Source: Saccharopolyspora hirsuta
GTDB lineage: Bacteria > Actinomycetota > Actinomycetes > Mycobacteriales > Pseudonocardiaceae
Assembly (NCBI RefSeq): GCF_008630535.1
Contig: NZ_VWPH01000001.1
Span: 558,001 to 622,000 of the forward strand
Reading direction: 5' to 3'
DNA: 64,000 nucleotides
The position numbers and the translations under genes were made by a program. Shown here in pieces: positions 36,875 through 48,590 of this stretch. The notes under the pieces were generated by a model that was not told the origin of the DNA, searched no databases, and worked only from the letters and a program-made list of their open reading frames with translations. Within the stretch, counting starts at the first letter, position 1, and each line of letters begins with the position of its first letter.

Positions 36875-38323
36875 ATGGACCTTGTGGTGCGGACTGAGCA
36901 CGGTGCGGTGCGGGGGAGCGCCGACGGAGAGCTGAGCGTTTTCAAGGGGATTCCGTACGCGGCACCGCTGGACGGCGCGCGCCGGTTCCAGGCCCCGGAG
37001 CCGCCGGAGCGGTGGGAGGGGGTGCGGGACGCGTCCACCTTCAGCGCTGCCGTGCCGCAGCCCCCGATCCTGCCGGGCATCCCGTCGCTGTGGAATCCCG
37101 GTGACAGCGCGGAATCCCTGACGCTGAACGTGTGGACGCCCGATCGCGGCGGCGGGCTGCCGGTGCTGGTGTGGATCCACGGCGGCGCGTTCCTGGGCGG
37201 GTCGGGCAACGAGTACGACCCGTCGCGGCTGGCGCGGGCCGGTGCGGTCGTGGTGACGGTGAACTACCGCGTCGGCTACGAGGGGTTCGGCTGGGTGGCC
37301 GACGCCCCGGCCAATCGCGGGATCCTGGACCAGTTGGCGGCGTTGCGGTGGGTGCAGGACAACATCGCCGGGTTCGGCGGCGATCCGGGCAACGTGACGA
37401 TCTTCGGCGAGTCCGCCGGTGGGACCTCGGTGGCGACCCTGGCCGCGGGTTCGGCCCGCCACGGGTTGTTCCGCCGTGCGATCTCGCAGAGCCTCGGTTC
37501 GCTGTTCTGGGCGGAGGACGAGTTCCGCAAGGGCAGCGATCTGGTCGTCGGGCAGCTGGGCGTGCCCGCGACGGCGGAGGCCCTGGGCGGGATCGCGCCG
37601 GAGACGATCCACGCCGCGCAGACGGCGGCGATGGCGGAGATCAACGAGAACCGGGCGGCCTGGACGAACTCGACGCCGTACGCGGTGGTCTTCGACGGCG
37701 AGGTCCTCGACGACGTCCCGTGGGAGATGCTGCGCCGCGGCTCGGGGCGGGAAGTCGACCTGATCTGCGGGTACAACACCGACGAGGCCCGGATGTTCAC
37801 CGCGGACATGCCCGCGGCGGCCAAGGACCCGGCGCTGCTGGCGCGCGGCCTGCGGCTGGACCCGTCGGCGGTGGACCAGTACCGCGCCGGGTACCCGGCG
37901 GCCGACGACGCCGAGCTGTACGCGGTGATGCTCAGCGACCAGCTGTTCCGGATGCCGTCGCTGTGGAGCACCGAAGCGCACGCGCGGGCGGGTGGGCGCA
38001 GTTACCTCTACGAGTTCGCCTGGCCGAGCCCGGCCCGCGACGGCGCGCTGGGCGCGTGCCACGGGCTGGACGTGCCGTTCACGTTCGGCGTGTTCGACGA
38101 CGTCTTCGGCAAGATGATGCTCGGCGACCCGCCGCCCGCCGACTTCGAGGTCCTCTCGGCGGAGCTGCGCGCCTCCTGGATCTCCTTCGCCACCACCGGT
38201 GATCCGGGCTGGCCGGAGTACGGCGATGATCGTCAGGTCCGGATCTGGAACGTGCCGTCGACGGTGGTCGCGGACCCGATCAAGGCGTCGCGGGAGATCT
38301 GGCAGACCCGCTTTTCGGCCTGA
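36875..38323 (+). CDS. Type-B carboxylesterase, tandem copy 1
   Basis: 482 residues; ATG 36,875 (the frame opens at 36,821 but MDLVV aligns with copy 2). Motifs: VFKGIPYAAPLDGARRFQAP, oxyanion GGAFLGG, the nucleophile Ser in FGESAGG, acid Glu region NTDEARMF and His in GACHGLDVPFTFG. No signal peptide, so cytoplasmic. It hydrolyses carboxylic esters or amides. Followed after 40 bp by a near copy of equal length. Upstream spacing to WS/DGAT suggests a lipid or ester metabolism block. Confidence 0.92.
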   Translation: MDLVVRTEHGAVRGSADGELSVFKGIPYAAPLDGARRFQAPEPPERWEGVRDASTFSAAVPQPPILPGIPSLWNPGDSAESLTLNVWTPDRGGGLPVLVWIHGGAFLGGSGNEYDPSRLARAGAVVVTVNYRVGYEGFGWVADAPANRGILDQLAALRWVQDNIAGFGGDPGNVTIFGESAGGTSVATLAAGSARHGLFRRAISQSLGSLFWAEDEFRKGSDLVVGQLGVPATAEALGGIAPETIHAAQTAAMAEINENRAAWTNSTPYAVVFDGEVLDDVPWEMLRRGSGREVDLICGYNTDEARMFTADMPAAAKDPALLARGLRLDPSAVDQYRAGYPAADDAELYAVMLSDQLFRMPSLWSTEAHARAGGRSYLYEFAWPSPARDGALGACHGLDVPFTFGVFDDVFGKMMLGDPPPADFEVLSAELRASWISFATTGDPGWPEYGDDRQVRIWNVPSTVVADPIKASREIWQTRFSA

Positions 38324-38363
38324 CGGCGCGCGTTTCGTCCGGCCACCGTGCTTACATGGTGGT

Positions 38364-39812
<1,449 letters not shown>

Positions 39813-39873
39813 ACCGGTGGCGAGTTCCCGCCATTCGGTCCGCAGCCGCGGCCGGGGCGGAATTCTGTGCGGC

Positions 39874-40854
39874 ATGTCTGGGAAGGCGGTTCGCGCGGCA
39901 GCCGTGCTCGCGCTGGCGTTGTCGGTCGCGATGGTGCCCGGGACGGCAGCTGCCGCACCGCACTGCCAGAGCATCACCGAGGCGTCGAACCCGGACTGGA
40001 TGGCCGGGCTGCCCGACGACGCGAGCCTGGCGCAGCTGTCGATCCCCGGCACGCACCAGACGCTGTCGCTGCACGGCGGTGAGCTGACCCAGACGCAGGA
40101 GAACCACGGCGACAGCGCGGAAACCCTCGCCGTCCAGCTGCAGTCGGGCATCCGCGCCATCGACATCCGGGTGCGCCGGTACGACGACCGGTTCACCCTG
40201 CACCACGGGCCGTTCTACCAGAACGCGAACTTCTCCGACGTGCTGCAGAAGGCCGGTGACTTCCTGGCCGCGCACCCCGGCGAGACGGTCCTGCTGCGGC
40301 TGAAGGCCGAGTGCACCGGCGAGACGGGCTCGTGCACCGACGAGAACAGCCAGCTCGACGAGACGCAGATCTTTGACTGGTACCGCGACAACGACCCCAA
40401 CGGCAAGTACCTGCTCGACCCGGCGGGCGGCGCGGTCCCGACCCTCGGCGAGGCGCGCGGCAAGATCGTCCTGGCGGTGCTGCAGGGTGCGCGCGGTGGT
40501 CTGCACGAGGGGCGCGGCGTCGGCCAGCTCACCAACGACACCTGGGGCGAGCGCGTCCAGGACGCCTACACCGTGCCGACGCTGTTCGACATCGACGACA
40601 AGTGGGCCAAGGTCCGCGACCACCTGGACAAGACGGTGTCGGCGGACCCGGGCGATCTGTTCCTGAACTTCACCAGCGGCTCCAGCCCGGCGGCCTTCCC
40701 GAACGCGGTGGCCTGCGGCGCAGCGGGCTTCCGCGGCGTGAACGACTACGCCCTGGAGCACCTGACGACCAACGACCTCCCGCGCACCGGCGTGATCATG
40801 ATGGACTTCCCGGGCGCGGACCTGGTGAACACCATCATCGCCGCCAACGGCTGA
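39874..40854 (+). CDS. Secreted phosphatidylinositol-specific phospholipase C-like protein
   Basis: 326 residues; ATG 39,874. Signal peptide MSGKAVRAAAVLALALSVAM ending near TAAAAP. The PI-PLC X-type barrel shows LSIPGTHQTLSLHGG with the first catalytic His, IRAIDIRVRRY, and FTLHHGPFYQ with the second His. Bacterial PI-PLC cleaves phosphatidylinositol or GPI headgroups. Length fits the bacterial family (about 300). It follows the esterases by 61 bp. Actual substrate unverified. Confidence 0.88.
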   Translation: MSGKAVRAAAVLALALSVAMVPGTAAAAPHCQSITEASNPDWMAGLPDDASLAQLSIPGTHQTLSLHGGELTQTQENHGDSAETLAVQLQSGIRAIDIRVRRYDDRFTLHHGPFYQNANFSDVLQKAGDFLAAHPGETVLLRLKAECTGETGSCTDENSQLDETQIFDWYRDNDPNGKYLLDPAGGAVPTLGEARGKIVLAVLQGARGGLHEGRGVGQLTNDTWGERVQDAYTVPTLFDIDDKWAKVRDHLDKTVSADPGDLFLNFTSGSSPAAFPNAVACGAAGFRGVNDYALEHLTTNDLPRTGVIMMDFPGADLVNTIIAANG

Positions 40855-40878
40855 CCCGCGCCACGCTCGCGCACGGTT

Positions 40879-41170
40879 GCAGTTTCAATGAGGTTTTTCC
40901 AACCTCGTTCTGCGTGGCGGTGCCGGTGGCGGAACCTCAGCGCCCGCCTGGACTGCGGGTGCCCTGACTTGTGTATGACCCGATACACGGCGTCAGGGCC
41001 GTCCTCGCCGGAAGGAACCCCGGAGGGGTGGGCACCGTGAACCCGCGGCGGTGCGAGTTGCGAGGGTGGGTTATGCGCCTGGCGGCGCATGCGGCACCTG
41101 CCGGTCGGTGCAGTTCGCCCTTCGCGGCTGCGGTCCACGGGCAGGATGAAAAAGGCTCAATTGAAACTGC
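40879..41170. repeat. MITE-like unit: repeat B copy 2 between inverted TTTCAAT ends
   Basis: GCAGTTTCAATGAGG with a T-run (40,879-40,899) and, reversed, GCAGTTTCAATTGAGCC with a T-run (41,148-41,170) form imperfect 20-bp terminal inverted repeats around repeat B copy 2. Internal DNA is non-coding. No clear target-site duplication was identified. Confidence 0.45.
40904..41111 (+). repeat. Interspersed repeat family B, copy 2 (structured)
   Basis: About 208 bp matching 33,544-33,725 with an insertion near 41,020. The central hairpin is kept by paired changes: CCCTGAC/GTCAGGG (40,962-40,968 with 40,992-40,998) and GTGTAT/ATACAC (40,971-40,976 with 40,983-40,988). It begins 49 bp after the PI-PLC gene, a downstream position like that of copy 1 after ahcY. 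Confidence 0.8.
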
Positions 41171-41256
41171 GGTCCGGGGTCGGATCGTTGCCTCGGCTAA
41201 TGGCTCTCGGGCGGCGTTGTTAACGTGGGGGCGGTTCGACGCGGACGGAGGGCGAC

Positions 41257-42648
41257 ATGTCGGAGAATGCGCTGGCGGCACTGCGCGCGGAACTGCCGGA
41301 GTCGGTGCTGCTGACCGACCCCGACTCGACCAGTCGGTTCGCCCACGACGAGGCCGAGTGGGCCCCGTTCGGCAAGCCCCTGGCCGTGGTCCGCGCGCGC
41401 AGCACCGAGGACGTGGTGGCCACCGTCCGGATCTGCGCCGAGTTCGGTGTCCCGGTGGTTCCGCGAGGTGCGGGAACCGGGCTGTCCGGCGGCGCCAACG
41501 CGATCGACGGCTGCGTGCTGATCTCGCTGGCGGACATGAACCGCATCCTGGAGATCAACCCGCGCGAGCAGCTGGCGGTGGTGCAACCCGGAGTCGTCAA
41601 CGACGACCTGCGCGCGGCCTGCCGCGAGCACGGCGCCTGGTACCCGCCGGACCCGGCGAGCTCCCCGTGGTCGACCATCGGCGGCAACGCCTCCACCAAC
41701 GCGGGCGGCGTGTGCTGCGTGAAGTACGGCGTGACCCGCGACTACGTGCTGGGCCTGGAAGCGGTCGTCGGCAACGGCGAGGTGGTCCGCCTCGGCCGCC
41801 GCACCGCCAAGGGAGTGGCCGGTTACGACCTGTGCGGCCTGTTCGTGGGCTCGGAGGGCACCCTCGGCGTGATCACCGAGATCACGGTGAAGCTCCTGCC
41901 CGGCCTGCGCGCCCCGGAGCGCACGGTGGTCGGCTACTTCGATTCGCTGGTGGAGGCCGGGGAAGCGGTCGCGGCGGTGGCGGCGGCCGGTGTGGTCCCG
42001 TCGGCGCTGGAACTGCTCGACCAGCACTGCCTGCGCGCGGTCGACGAGTGGAAGAACATGGGCCTCAGCGCGGAGGCGAACGTGCTGCTCCTGGGCCGCT
42101 CGGACACCCCGGGCGCGGCGGGGGAGCAGGAGGTCGACACGCTCCTGCGCTGCTTCGACGAAGCCGGAGCTACCTGGAGCGCCCGCTCCACCGACGAGCA
42201 CGAAGCCGACGCCCTGTTCGCGGCCCGCCGCCTGGCCTACCCGGCGCTGGAACGCCTCGGCCCGGTCCTCACCGAGGACGTCTGCGTCCCGAGGGCCAAG
42301 GTCCCGGAAATGCTGTCCCGAATCGAAGCCTCGGCCCAACGCCACAACACCCAGATCGCCAACATCGCCCACGCCGGGGACGGCAACCTGCACCCCCTGA
42401 TCATCACCCCACCCGGAGACGAAGCAGCCCGAGAACGAGCCCAGCGAGCCTTCGACGACATCGTGACGGACGCGATCGCCCTGGGCGGCACGGTGACGGG
42501 AGAGCACGGAGTGGGCCTCCTCAAGCGAAAAGGCCTCCACGCCGAACTGAGCCCCACCGTGGTCGCCATGCACCACGCGATCAAACAAGCCCTCGACCCG
42601 GCGGGAATCTTCAACCCGGGCAAGGTCTTCGGCGATCCGGACGCCTGA
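41257..42648 (+). CDS. FAD-linked oxidase, GlcD/D-lactate dehydrogenase type
   Basis: 463 residues; ATG 41,257 follows GGAGGGCG. PCMH-type FAD domain: VPRGAGTGLSGGANAIDG, PPDPASSPWSTIGGNASTNAGG and GLFVGSEGTLGVITEIT. The C-terminal cap has HAGDGNLHPLI (catalytic His) and EHGVGLLKR, ending with LDPAGIFNPGKVF. It oxidises a 2-hydroxyacid (glycolate or D-lactate) to the 2-oxoacid, using FAD. No GlcE/GlcF partner is near. The 3' end of the gene switches to A-ending codons, unlike its start. Confidence 0.9.
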   Translation: MSENALAALRAELPESVLLTDPDSTSRFAHDEAEWAPFGKPLAVVRARSTEDVVATVRICAEFGVPVVPRGAGTGLSGGANAIDGCVLISLADMNRILEINPREQLAVVQPGVVNDDLRAACREHGAWYPPDPASSPWSTIGGNASTNAGGVCCVKYGVTRDYVLGLEAVVGNGEVVRLGRRTAKGVAGYDLCGLFVGSEGTLGVITEITVKLLPGLRAPERTVVGYFDSLVEAGEAVAAVAAAGVVPSALELLDQHCLRAVDEWKNMGLSAEANVLLLGRSDTPGAAGEQEVDTLLRCFDEAGATWSARSTDEHEADALFAARRLAYPALERLGPVLTEDVCVPRAKVPEMLSRIEASAQRHNTQIANIAHAGDGNLHPLIITPPGDEAARERAQRAFDDIVTDAIALGGTVTGEHGVGLLKRKGLHAELSPTVVAMHHAIKQALDPAGIFNPGKVFGDPDA

Positions 42649-42684
42649 GTCGCTTCCTGGGACGCGAGCGAGGGCTGTCGTGAG

Positions 42685-44856
<2,172 letters not shown>

Positions 44857-44861
44857 AGGCA

Positions 44862-44998
44862 GTTCCGCCTCTCCGCGATTCACAGTGGTGGTTGCGTTTG
44901 GGGGTGTTCTTGCGTTTTCGGGGTTTCTCGTGGCTGGGTTGCGTCACGGTCCCCTGAGGTGCGGTTGCGCAGCACTCGGGTTGGCACAGGACTGCTCA
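44862..44998 (+). repeat. Interspersed repeat family A, copy 3
   Basis: About 137 bp nearly the same as 14,309-14,438. It ends 6 bp before the GTG of the fused E1 gene on the minus strand. Relative to that gene it has the same orientation as copy 1 has to the FAD gene at 3635, with the block AGAGGCGGAAC just before the start codon in both cases. Confidence 0.85.
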
Positions 44999-45092
44999 GG
45001 TCGCGATTTCCGCGCCAGCCAAGGTTGCTGGGTTGTTGCTGTCGCAAGCTCTTGTGTGCTGGTGTGGGGACGCGGGGGCATGGTTGTTCCGC

Positions 45093-46019
45093 TCATGACT
45101 CAGGTGGTTCGGCGTGCCAGTCGTTGGCGACCTGGGCGCAGGACTTGGCCAGGCACTCCAGGGCTACCGGCAGCAGCGGGTTGGTGTTCTGCTTGCGGTA
45201 GAGGGCCTTCACCCTGCGGTAGGGCTGCCATCCGGCGATGCGGCAGATCCGCACCGCCTGGTCCGGCAGTGCCAGGCCGGGCAGCACCGCCACCCCGAGC
45301 TCGCGGGCCACCAGGTCGCGGATCACCGAGTAGTCGTTGCTGCGGAAGGTGATCCGCGGGACGAACCCGGCCGCGGCGGCCAGCCGGACCAGCGACCGGG
45401 CGCCCGCCGTGTCCTGCCGGGTGCATATCCAGGCGTCCTCGGCGAGGTCGCGCAGATCCACCTCGGCGGCCCGGGCGAGCCGGTGCGTCTCGGGCAGCGC
45501 GAGCCGCAGCGGCTCGGCCATCAGCTCCTCCACGCACAGCTCCACCGGCCACTGCCGGGGGTCCAGGTCGTACTCGAAGACCACCGCCGCGTCCAGGGTT
45601 CCGTCCAGCACCCCGCCGAGCACCTCGTCCGGCTCGCCCTCGTCGAGCTGGACCTCGGCGTTCGGCCGCTGGGCGACCACCGCCGCGAGGACGTCCGGCA
45701 GCACCCGCGCGTTGGCGGTGGCGAAGCTGGCCAGCCGCAGGCTGCCCTCCTCCCCGGCGACCATCGCGCGCACTTCGCGCTCCAGCGCGTCTAACGCGCC
45801 GAGAGCGTCGCGGCTGCGGTCCGCGAGCCGCACGGCCAACGCGGTGCTCCGGGCGCTGCGCGCGGAGCGCTCGAACAGGGGCGAGCCGATCGCGCGTTCC
45901 AGCAGCACCATCTGCTGCGAGACGGCCGAGGCGGTGTAGCCGAGCGCCCGCCCTGCTTCGGCGAACGAACCGGTGCGCACGCATTCCTGGAGGGTTCGCA
46001 AGTGGATCGGGTTCAGCAT
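45093..46019 (-). CDS. LysR-family transcriptional regulator
   Basis: 308 residues from ATG 46,019, preceded by GAAGGGA; the frame is open further upstream but [10 protein letters not shown] is the natural LysR start. N-terminal winged [30 protein letters not shown] (split as [14 protein letters not shown] and [13 protein letters not shown]). The C-terminal effector domain (about 90-300) is the periplasmic-binding-protein type. It may control the amino-acid genes upstream on the same strand or the E1 gene downstream. The effector is unknown. Confidence 0.9.
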   Translation of the reverse strand: MLNPIHLRTLQECVRTGSFAEAGRALGYTASAVSQQMVLLERAIGSPLFERSARSARSTALAVRLADRSRDALGALDALEREVRAMVAGEEGSLRLASFATANARVLPDVLAAVVAQRPNAEVQLDEGEPDEVLGGVLDGTLDAAVVFEYDLDPRQWPVELCVEELMAEPLRLALPETHRLARAAEVDLRDLAEDAWICTRQDTAGARSLVRLAAAAGFVPRITFRSNDYSVIRDLVARELGVAVLPGLALPDQAVRICRIAGWQPYRRVKALYRKQNTNPLLPVALECLAKSCAQVANDWHAEPPES

Positions 46020-46107
46020 GCCGGTCCCTTCAACTCTCGAGGTTCGAAGCAACGTTCGGCCTTCGGGGTGCTCGGGCGCAACACCCGGAACGGTTCCGCC
46101 TGGTCAG

Positions 46108-46152
46108 GCCCGGTGAGCGCGGCGAGGACCGCACCCCACCACGCTCACGGGC
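46108..46152 (-). terminator. Hairpin terminator after Glu/Leu dehydrogenase
   Basis: GCCCGGTGAGCG (46,108-46,119) pairs with CGCTCACGGGC (46,142-46,152) with one bulge. It lies 24 bp past the minus-strand dehydrogenase stop and before the LysR start. Confidence 0.6.
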
Positions 46153-46175
46153 GTTGACCTGCGGAAACCAATGCC

Positions 46176-47327
46176 TCAGGCGGGCTGGGGGACCCGGCCG
46201 CGCAACTCCATCGCGGTGCGCACCCGCTGCTTGGCCAGGTCCAGCGCGGCCTCGTGCGGGAGCCGCCCGCTGCGGTGGGCGGTGTCCAGCACCAGCACCG
46301 TGTTGTTGCGGGTGCGCTCGGCGACCGCCGCCAGGATGGCCGTCGGCTCCGGGCGGAACGCGGAGTGCCGGGCGTCCATGGCGAACCCGGCCGCGATCGC
46401 GCCACCGGCGTTGGCGATGAAGTCCGGGACCACGGTGATCTCGCGCCCGGCCAGCAGCACCCGCGCCTCGGGAGTCGTGGGCAGGTTCGCGCCCTCCACG
46501 ATCAACCCGGCCCGGATCTTCGCCGCCACGTCCTCGTCGATGACGTCCTGCCCGGCCGCCGGGATCAGCACGTCGCAATCCACCAGCAGCTCGTCGCCGC
46601 GCGGAATGCGGTGCGCCGCGGAGGCTTTTGCCACGCAGGCGTCACCGAAGTCGGCGCGCGCGTCGAGCCACTTCGGCACGTCGAGCCCGTCCGGGTCGTG
46701 CACCGATCCGTCGATCGTGGACAGCGCGACCAGCTGCGCGCCGAGCTCGTGCAACCGCTTGGCCGCGGCGGCGCCCACCGCGCCGAAACCCTGCACCGCG
46801 ACCCGGGCGCCCGCGATGCTGCGGCCCTGGTGCGCCAGCGCGGCCTCGACGGCTTCGGCCACGCCGTGCCCGGTCACGCCCAGCTGGTCGTAGGGCACCC
46901 CGCCCAGCGGTTCCGGCACGCCGACCGCAGCACCGCGGTCGCCCAGCTCGTCCTGGATGATCGCCGCGTCGTGCTCGGTCATGCCCATGTCCAGACCGGC
47001 GACGTAGCTGGCCGGGATCTGGTCGGCCAGCCGCCGCGCGAAGGCGCGCACGATCCGCTCCTTGTCCGGGGAGTCCGGGTCGGCGAAGATGCCCGCCTTG
47101 GCACCGCCGTGGAACAGGTCGACCGCGGCCCACTTCCAGGTCATCACCCGCGCTAGCCGGGCGATCTCGCCGACGGTGACGGTCGGGCTCATCCGGGTGC
47201 CGCCCTTGCCGGTGCCGCGGGCGGTGTTGTCGATGACCAGCACGCCCCGCATCCCGGTCCGCGCGTCCGAGACGCACACGACCTTCTCCGGGCCCCACTC
47301 GTCGATCTCCTGCAACAGATCACGCAC
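46176..47327 (-). CDS. Glu/Leu/Phe/Val dehydrogenase
   Basis: 383 residues. Substrate domain: TGKGGTRMSP, FHGGAKAGIFADP with the catalytic Lys, and a distinctive AGLDMGMTEHDA. NAD domain: VAVQGFGAVGAAAAKRL (GxGxxG). It oxidatively deaminates an amino acid to a 2-oxoacid and ammonia. The shortness (about 380) places it nearer leucine/valine dehydrogenase-like members than hexameric glutamate dehydrogenase (about 445). It follows the FAD oxidase gene on the same strand by 114 bp and is likely part of the amino-acid catabolic block. Substrate not certain. Confidence 0.88.
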   Translation of the reverse strand: MRDLLQEIDEWGPEKVVCVSDARTGMRGVLVIDNTARGTGKGGTRMSPTVTVGEIARLARVMTWKWAAVDLFHGGAKAGIFADPDSPDKERIVRAFARRLADQIPASYVAGLDMGMTEHDAAIIQDELGDRGAAVGVPEPLGGVPYDQLGVTGHGVAEAVEAALAHQGRSIAGARVAVQGFGAVGAAAAKRLHELGAQLVALSTIDGSVHDPDGLDVPKWLDARADFGDACVAKASAAHRIPRGDELLVDCDVLIPAAGQDVIDEDVAAKIRAGLIVEGANLPTTPEARVLLAGREITVVPDFIANAGGAIAAGFAMDARHSAFRPEPTAILAAVAERTRNNTVLVLDTAHRSGRLPHEAALDLAKQRVRTAMELRGRVPQPA

Positions 47328-47393
47328 GTTCGTGCTCCTCGTCGAGAATGCGGAACTTGTCCTGCCCAGCGGTGCTGATCACCGTCCGGCGTG

Positions 47394-47422
47394 CGACTTC
47401 AAAGGGAATTTCCGTTGAGATC
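47394..47422. repeat. Degenerate TTTCAAT-type palindrome
   Basis: The sequence around 47,394-47,422 is a compact imperfect palindrome related to the 40-bp palindrome at 661-700 (AATTTCCGTTGAGATC against ATTTCCATTGAAATC). It lies in the 114-bp gap upstream of the dehydrogenase start. Confidence 0.5.
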
Positions 47423-47441
47423 GCGTCACCGGGGCCGCCGG

Positions 47442-48590
47442 TCACACGCAGTTGTGCTCGGGTCGGATCTCGGCGGCGGCGAACCGGCGCACGTCCAGCG
47501 CCGAGACGTCGACCACCGGGGACCGGCCCAGCACCAGGTCGCGCAGCACCTCGCCGATGGCGGGGCCCTGCAGGAACCCGTGCCCGGAGAACCCGGTGGC
47601 GTACAGGAAGCGGCCCGGTCCGTCGGCCTCGCCGACCAGCGCGTTGTGGTCGGGGGTGATCTCGTAGAGCCCGGCCCACCCGTGCGCCACGCCGACCTCG
47701 GCCAGCCGGGGTGCCCGCCGGGCCACCGCCTCGGAGAGCCGCCCGAGCCAGCGGTCGTCGGTGCTCAGGTTGAAGCCGTACTCCTCGTCGGGGTCGGACA
47801 TCCCGATGAGCAGGCCAGGACCTTCGTCGTGGAAGTAGAAGCTGGTGGCGAAGTCGATGGTGAACGGAAGCCGGGGCGGCAGGTCCGGGACCGGCTCGGT
47901 GACCAGGATCTGCCGCCGCAGCGGGCGGACCGGCAGCTCGACGCCGACGAACCCGCCGACTTCCGCCGACCAGGCCCCCGCCGCGCACACCACGGTCGAG
48001 GTCGCCACCGACCCGTGCTCGGTGCGCACTGCGGTGATCTGCCCGCCCGCGACCTCGATCCCGGTGACGGCGCAGTGCCGTCGGATCACCGCGCCGTGCT
48101 GCCGGGCGGCCTGCGCGTACCCCTGCACCACCGCCTCCGGGGTGCAGTGCCCGTCGGTGGGGGAGAAGGCCGCCGCCAGCAGCCCGTCGGGCACCGCGTA
48201 CGGGGAGAGCTCGCAGGCCTCGGCGACGGTCAGCATCCGGCTCGGCACCCCGAACTCGTTCTGCAACCGCACGCCGTCCTCGAACGCCGCGACGTCCTCG
48301 GGGTCCGACAGCAGGAACAGGTAGCCGAACTGCTTGAGGTCGATCTCCCCGCCGGGACGCCGCGCGAAGTCCTCGAACGCCCGCAGGCTGCGCTGCCCGA
48401 GCTCGATGTTGACCGGGTCGGAGAACTGCGCCCGCACCCCACCAGCGGCTTTGCTGGTGCTGCCCGAACCGAGTTCGTCGCGCTCGAGCAGCAGCACGTC
48501 CACACCGGCCTCGGCGAGGTGGAAGGCGGTGCTCACGCCCACCACCCCGCCGCCGACCACGACGACCTCCGCCCGAGCGGGCAGCGTCAC
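47442..48590 (-). CDS. FAD-dependent amine oxidase (sarcosine/pipecolate oxidase, DadA-like)
   Basis: 382 residues; GTG 48,590 overlaps the ALDH stop by 3 bp. FAD motif VVVGGGVVGVSTAFHL at the N-terminus, GSGSTSKAAGGVRAQF, and the C-terminal GWAGLYEITPDHNALVG and GFSGHGFLQGPAIGE typical of the sarcosine oxidase beta/DAO group. It would oxidise a secondary amine or amino acid to an imine, passing electrons to oxygen or a quinone. Coupling to an ALDH7-like gene resembles the AmaA/AmaB pair of pipecolate catabolism. Substrate inferred. Confidence 0.85.
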   Translation of the reverse strand: MTLPARAEVVVVGGGVVGVSTAFHLAEAGVDVLLLERDELGSGSTSKAAGGVRAQFSDPVNIELGQRSLRAFEDFARRPGGEIDLKQFGYLFLLSDPEDVAAFEDGVRLQNEFGVPSRMLTVAEACELSPYAVPDGLLAAAFSPTDGHCTPEAVVQGYAQAARQHGAVIRRHCAVTGIEVAGGQITAVRTEHGSVATSTVVCAAGAWSAEVGGFVGVELPVRPLRRQILVTEPVPDLPPRLPFTIDFATSFYFHDEGPGLLIGMSDPDEEYGFNLSTDDRWLGRLSEAVARRAPRLAEVGVAHGWAGLYEITPDHNALVGEADGPGRFLYATGFSGHGFLQGPAIGEVLRDLVLGRSPVVDVSALDVRRFAAAEIRPEHNCV

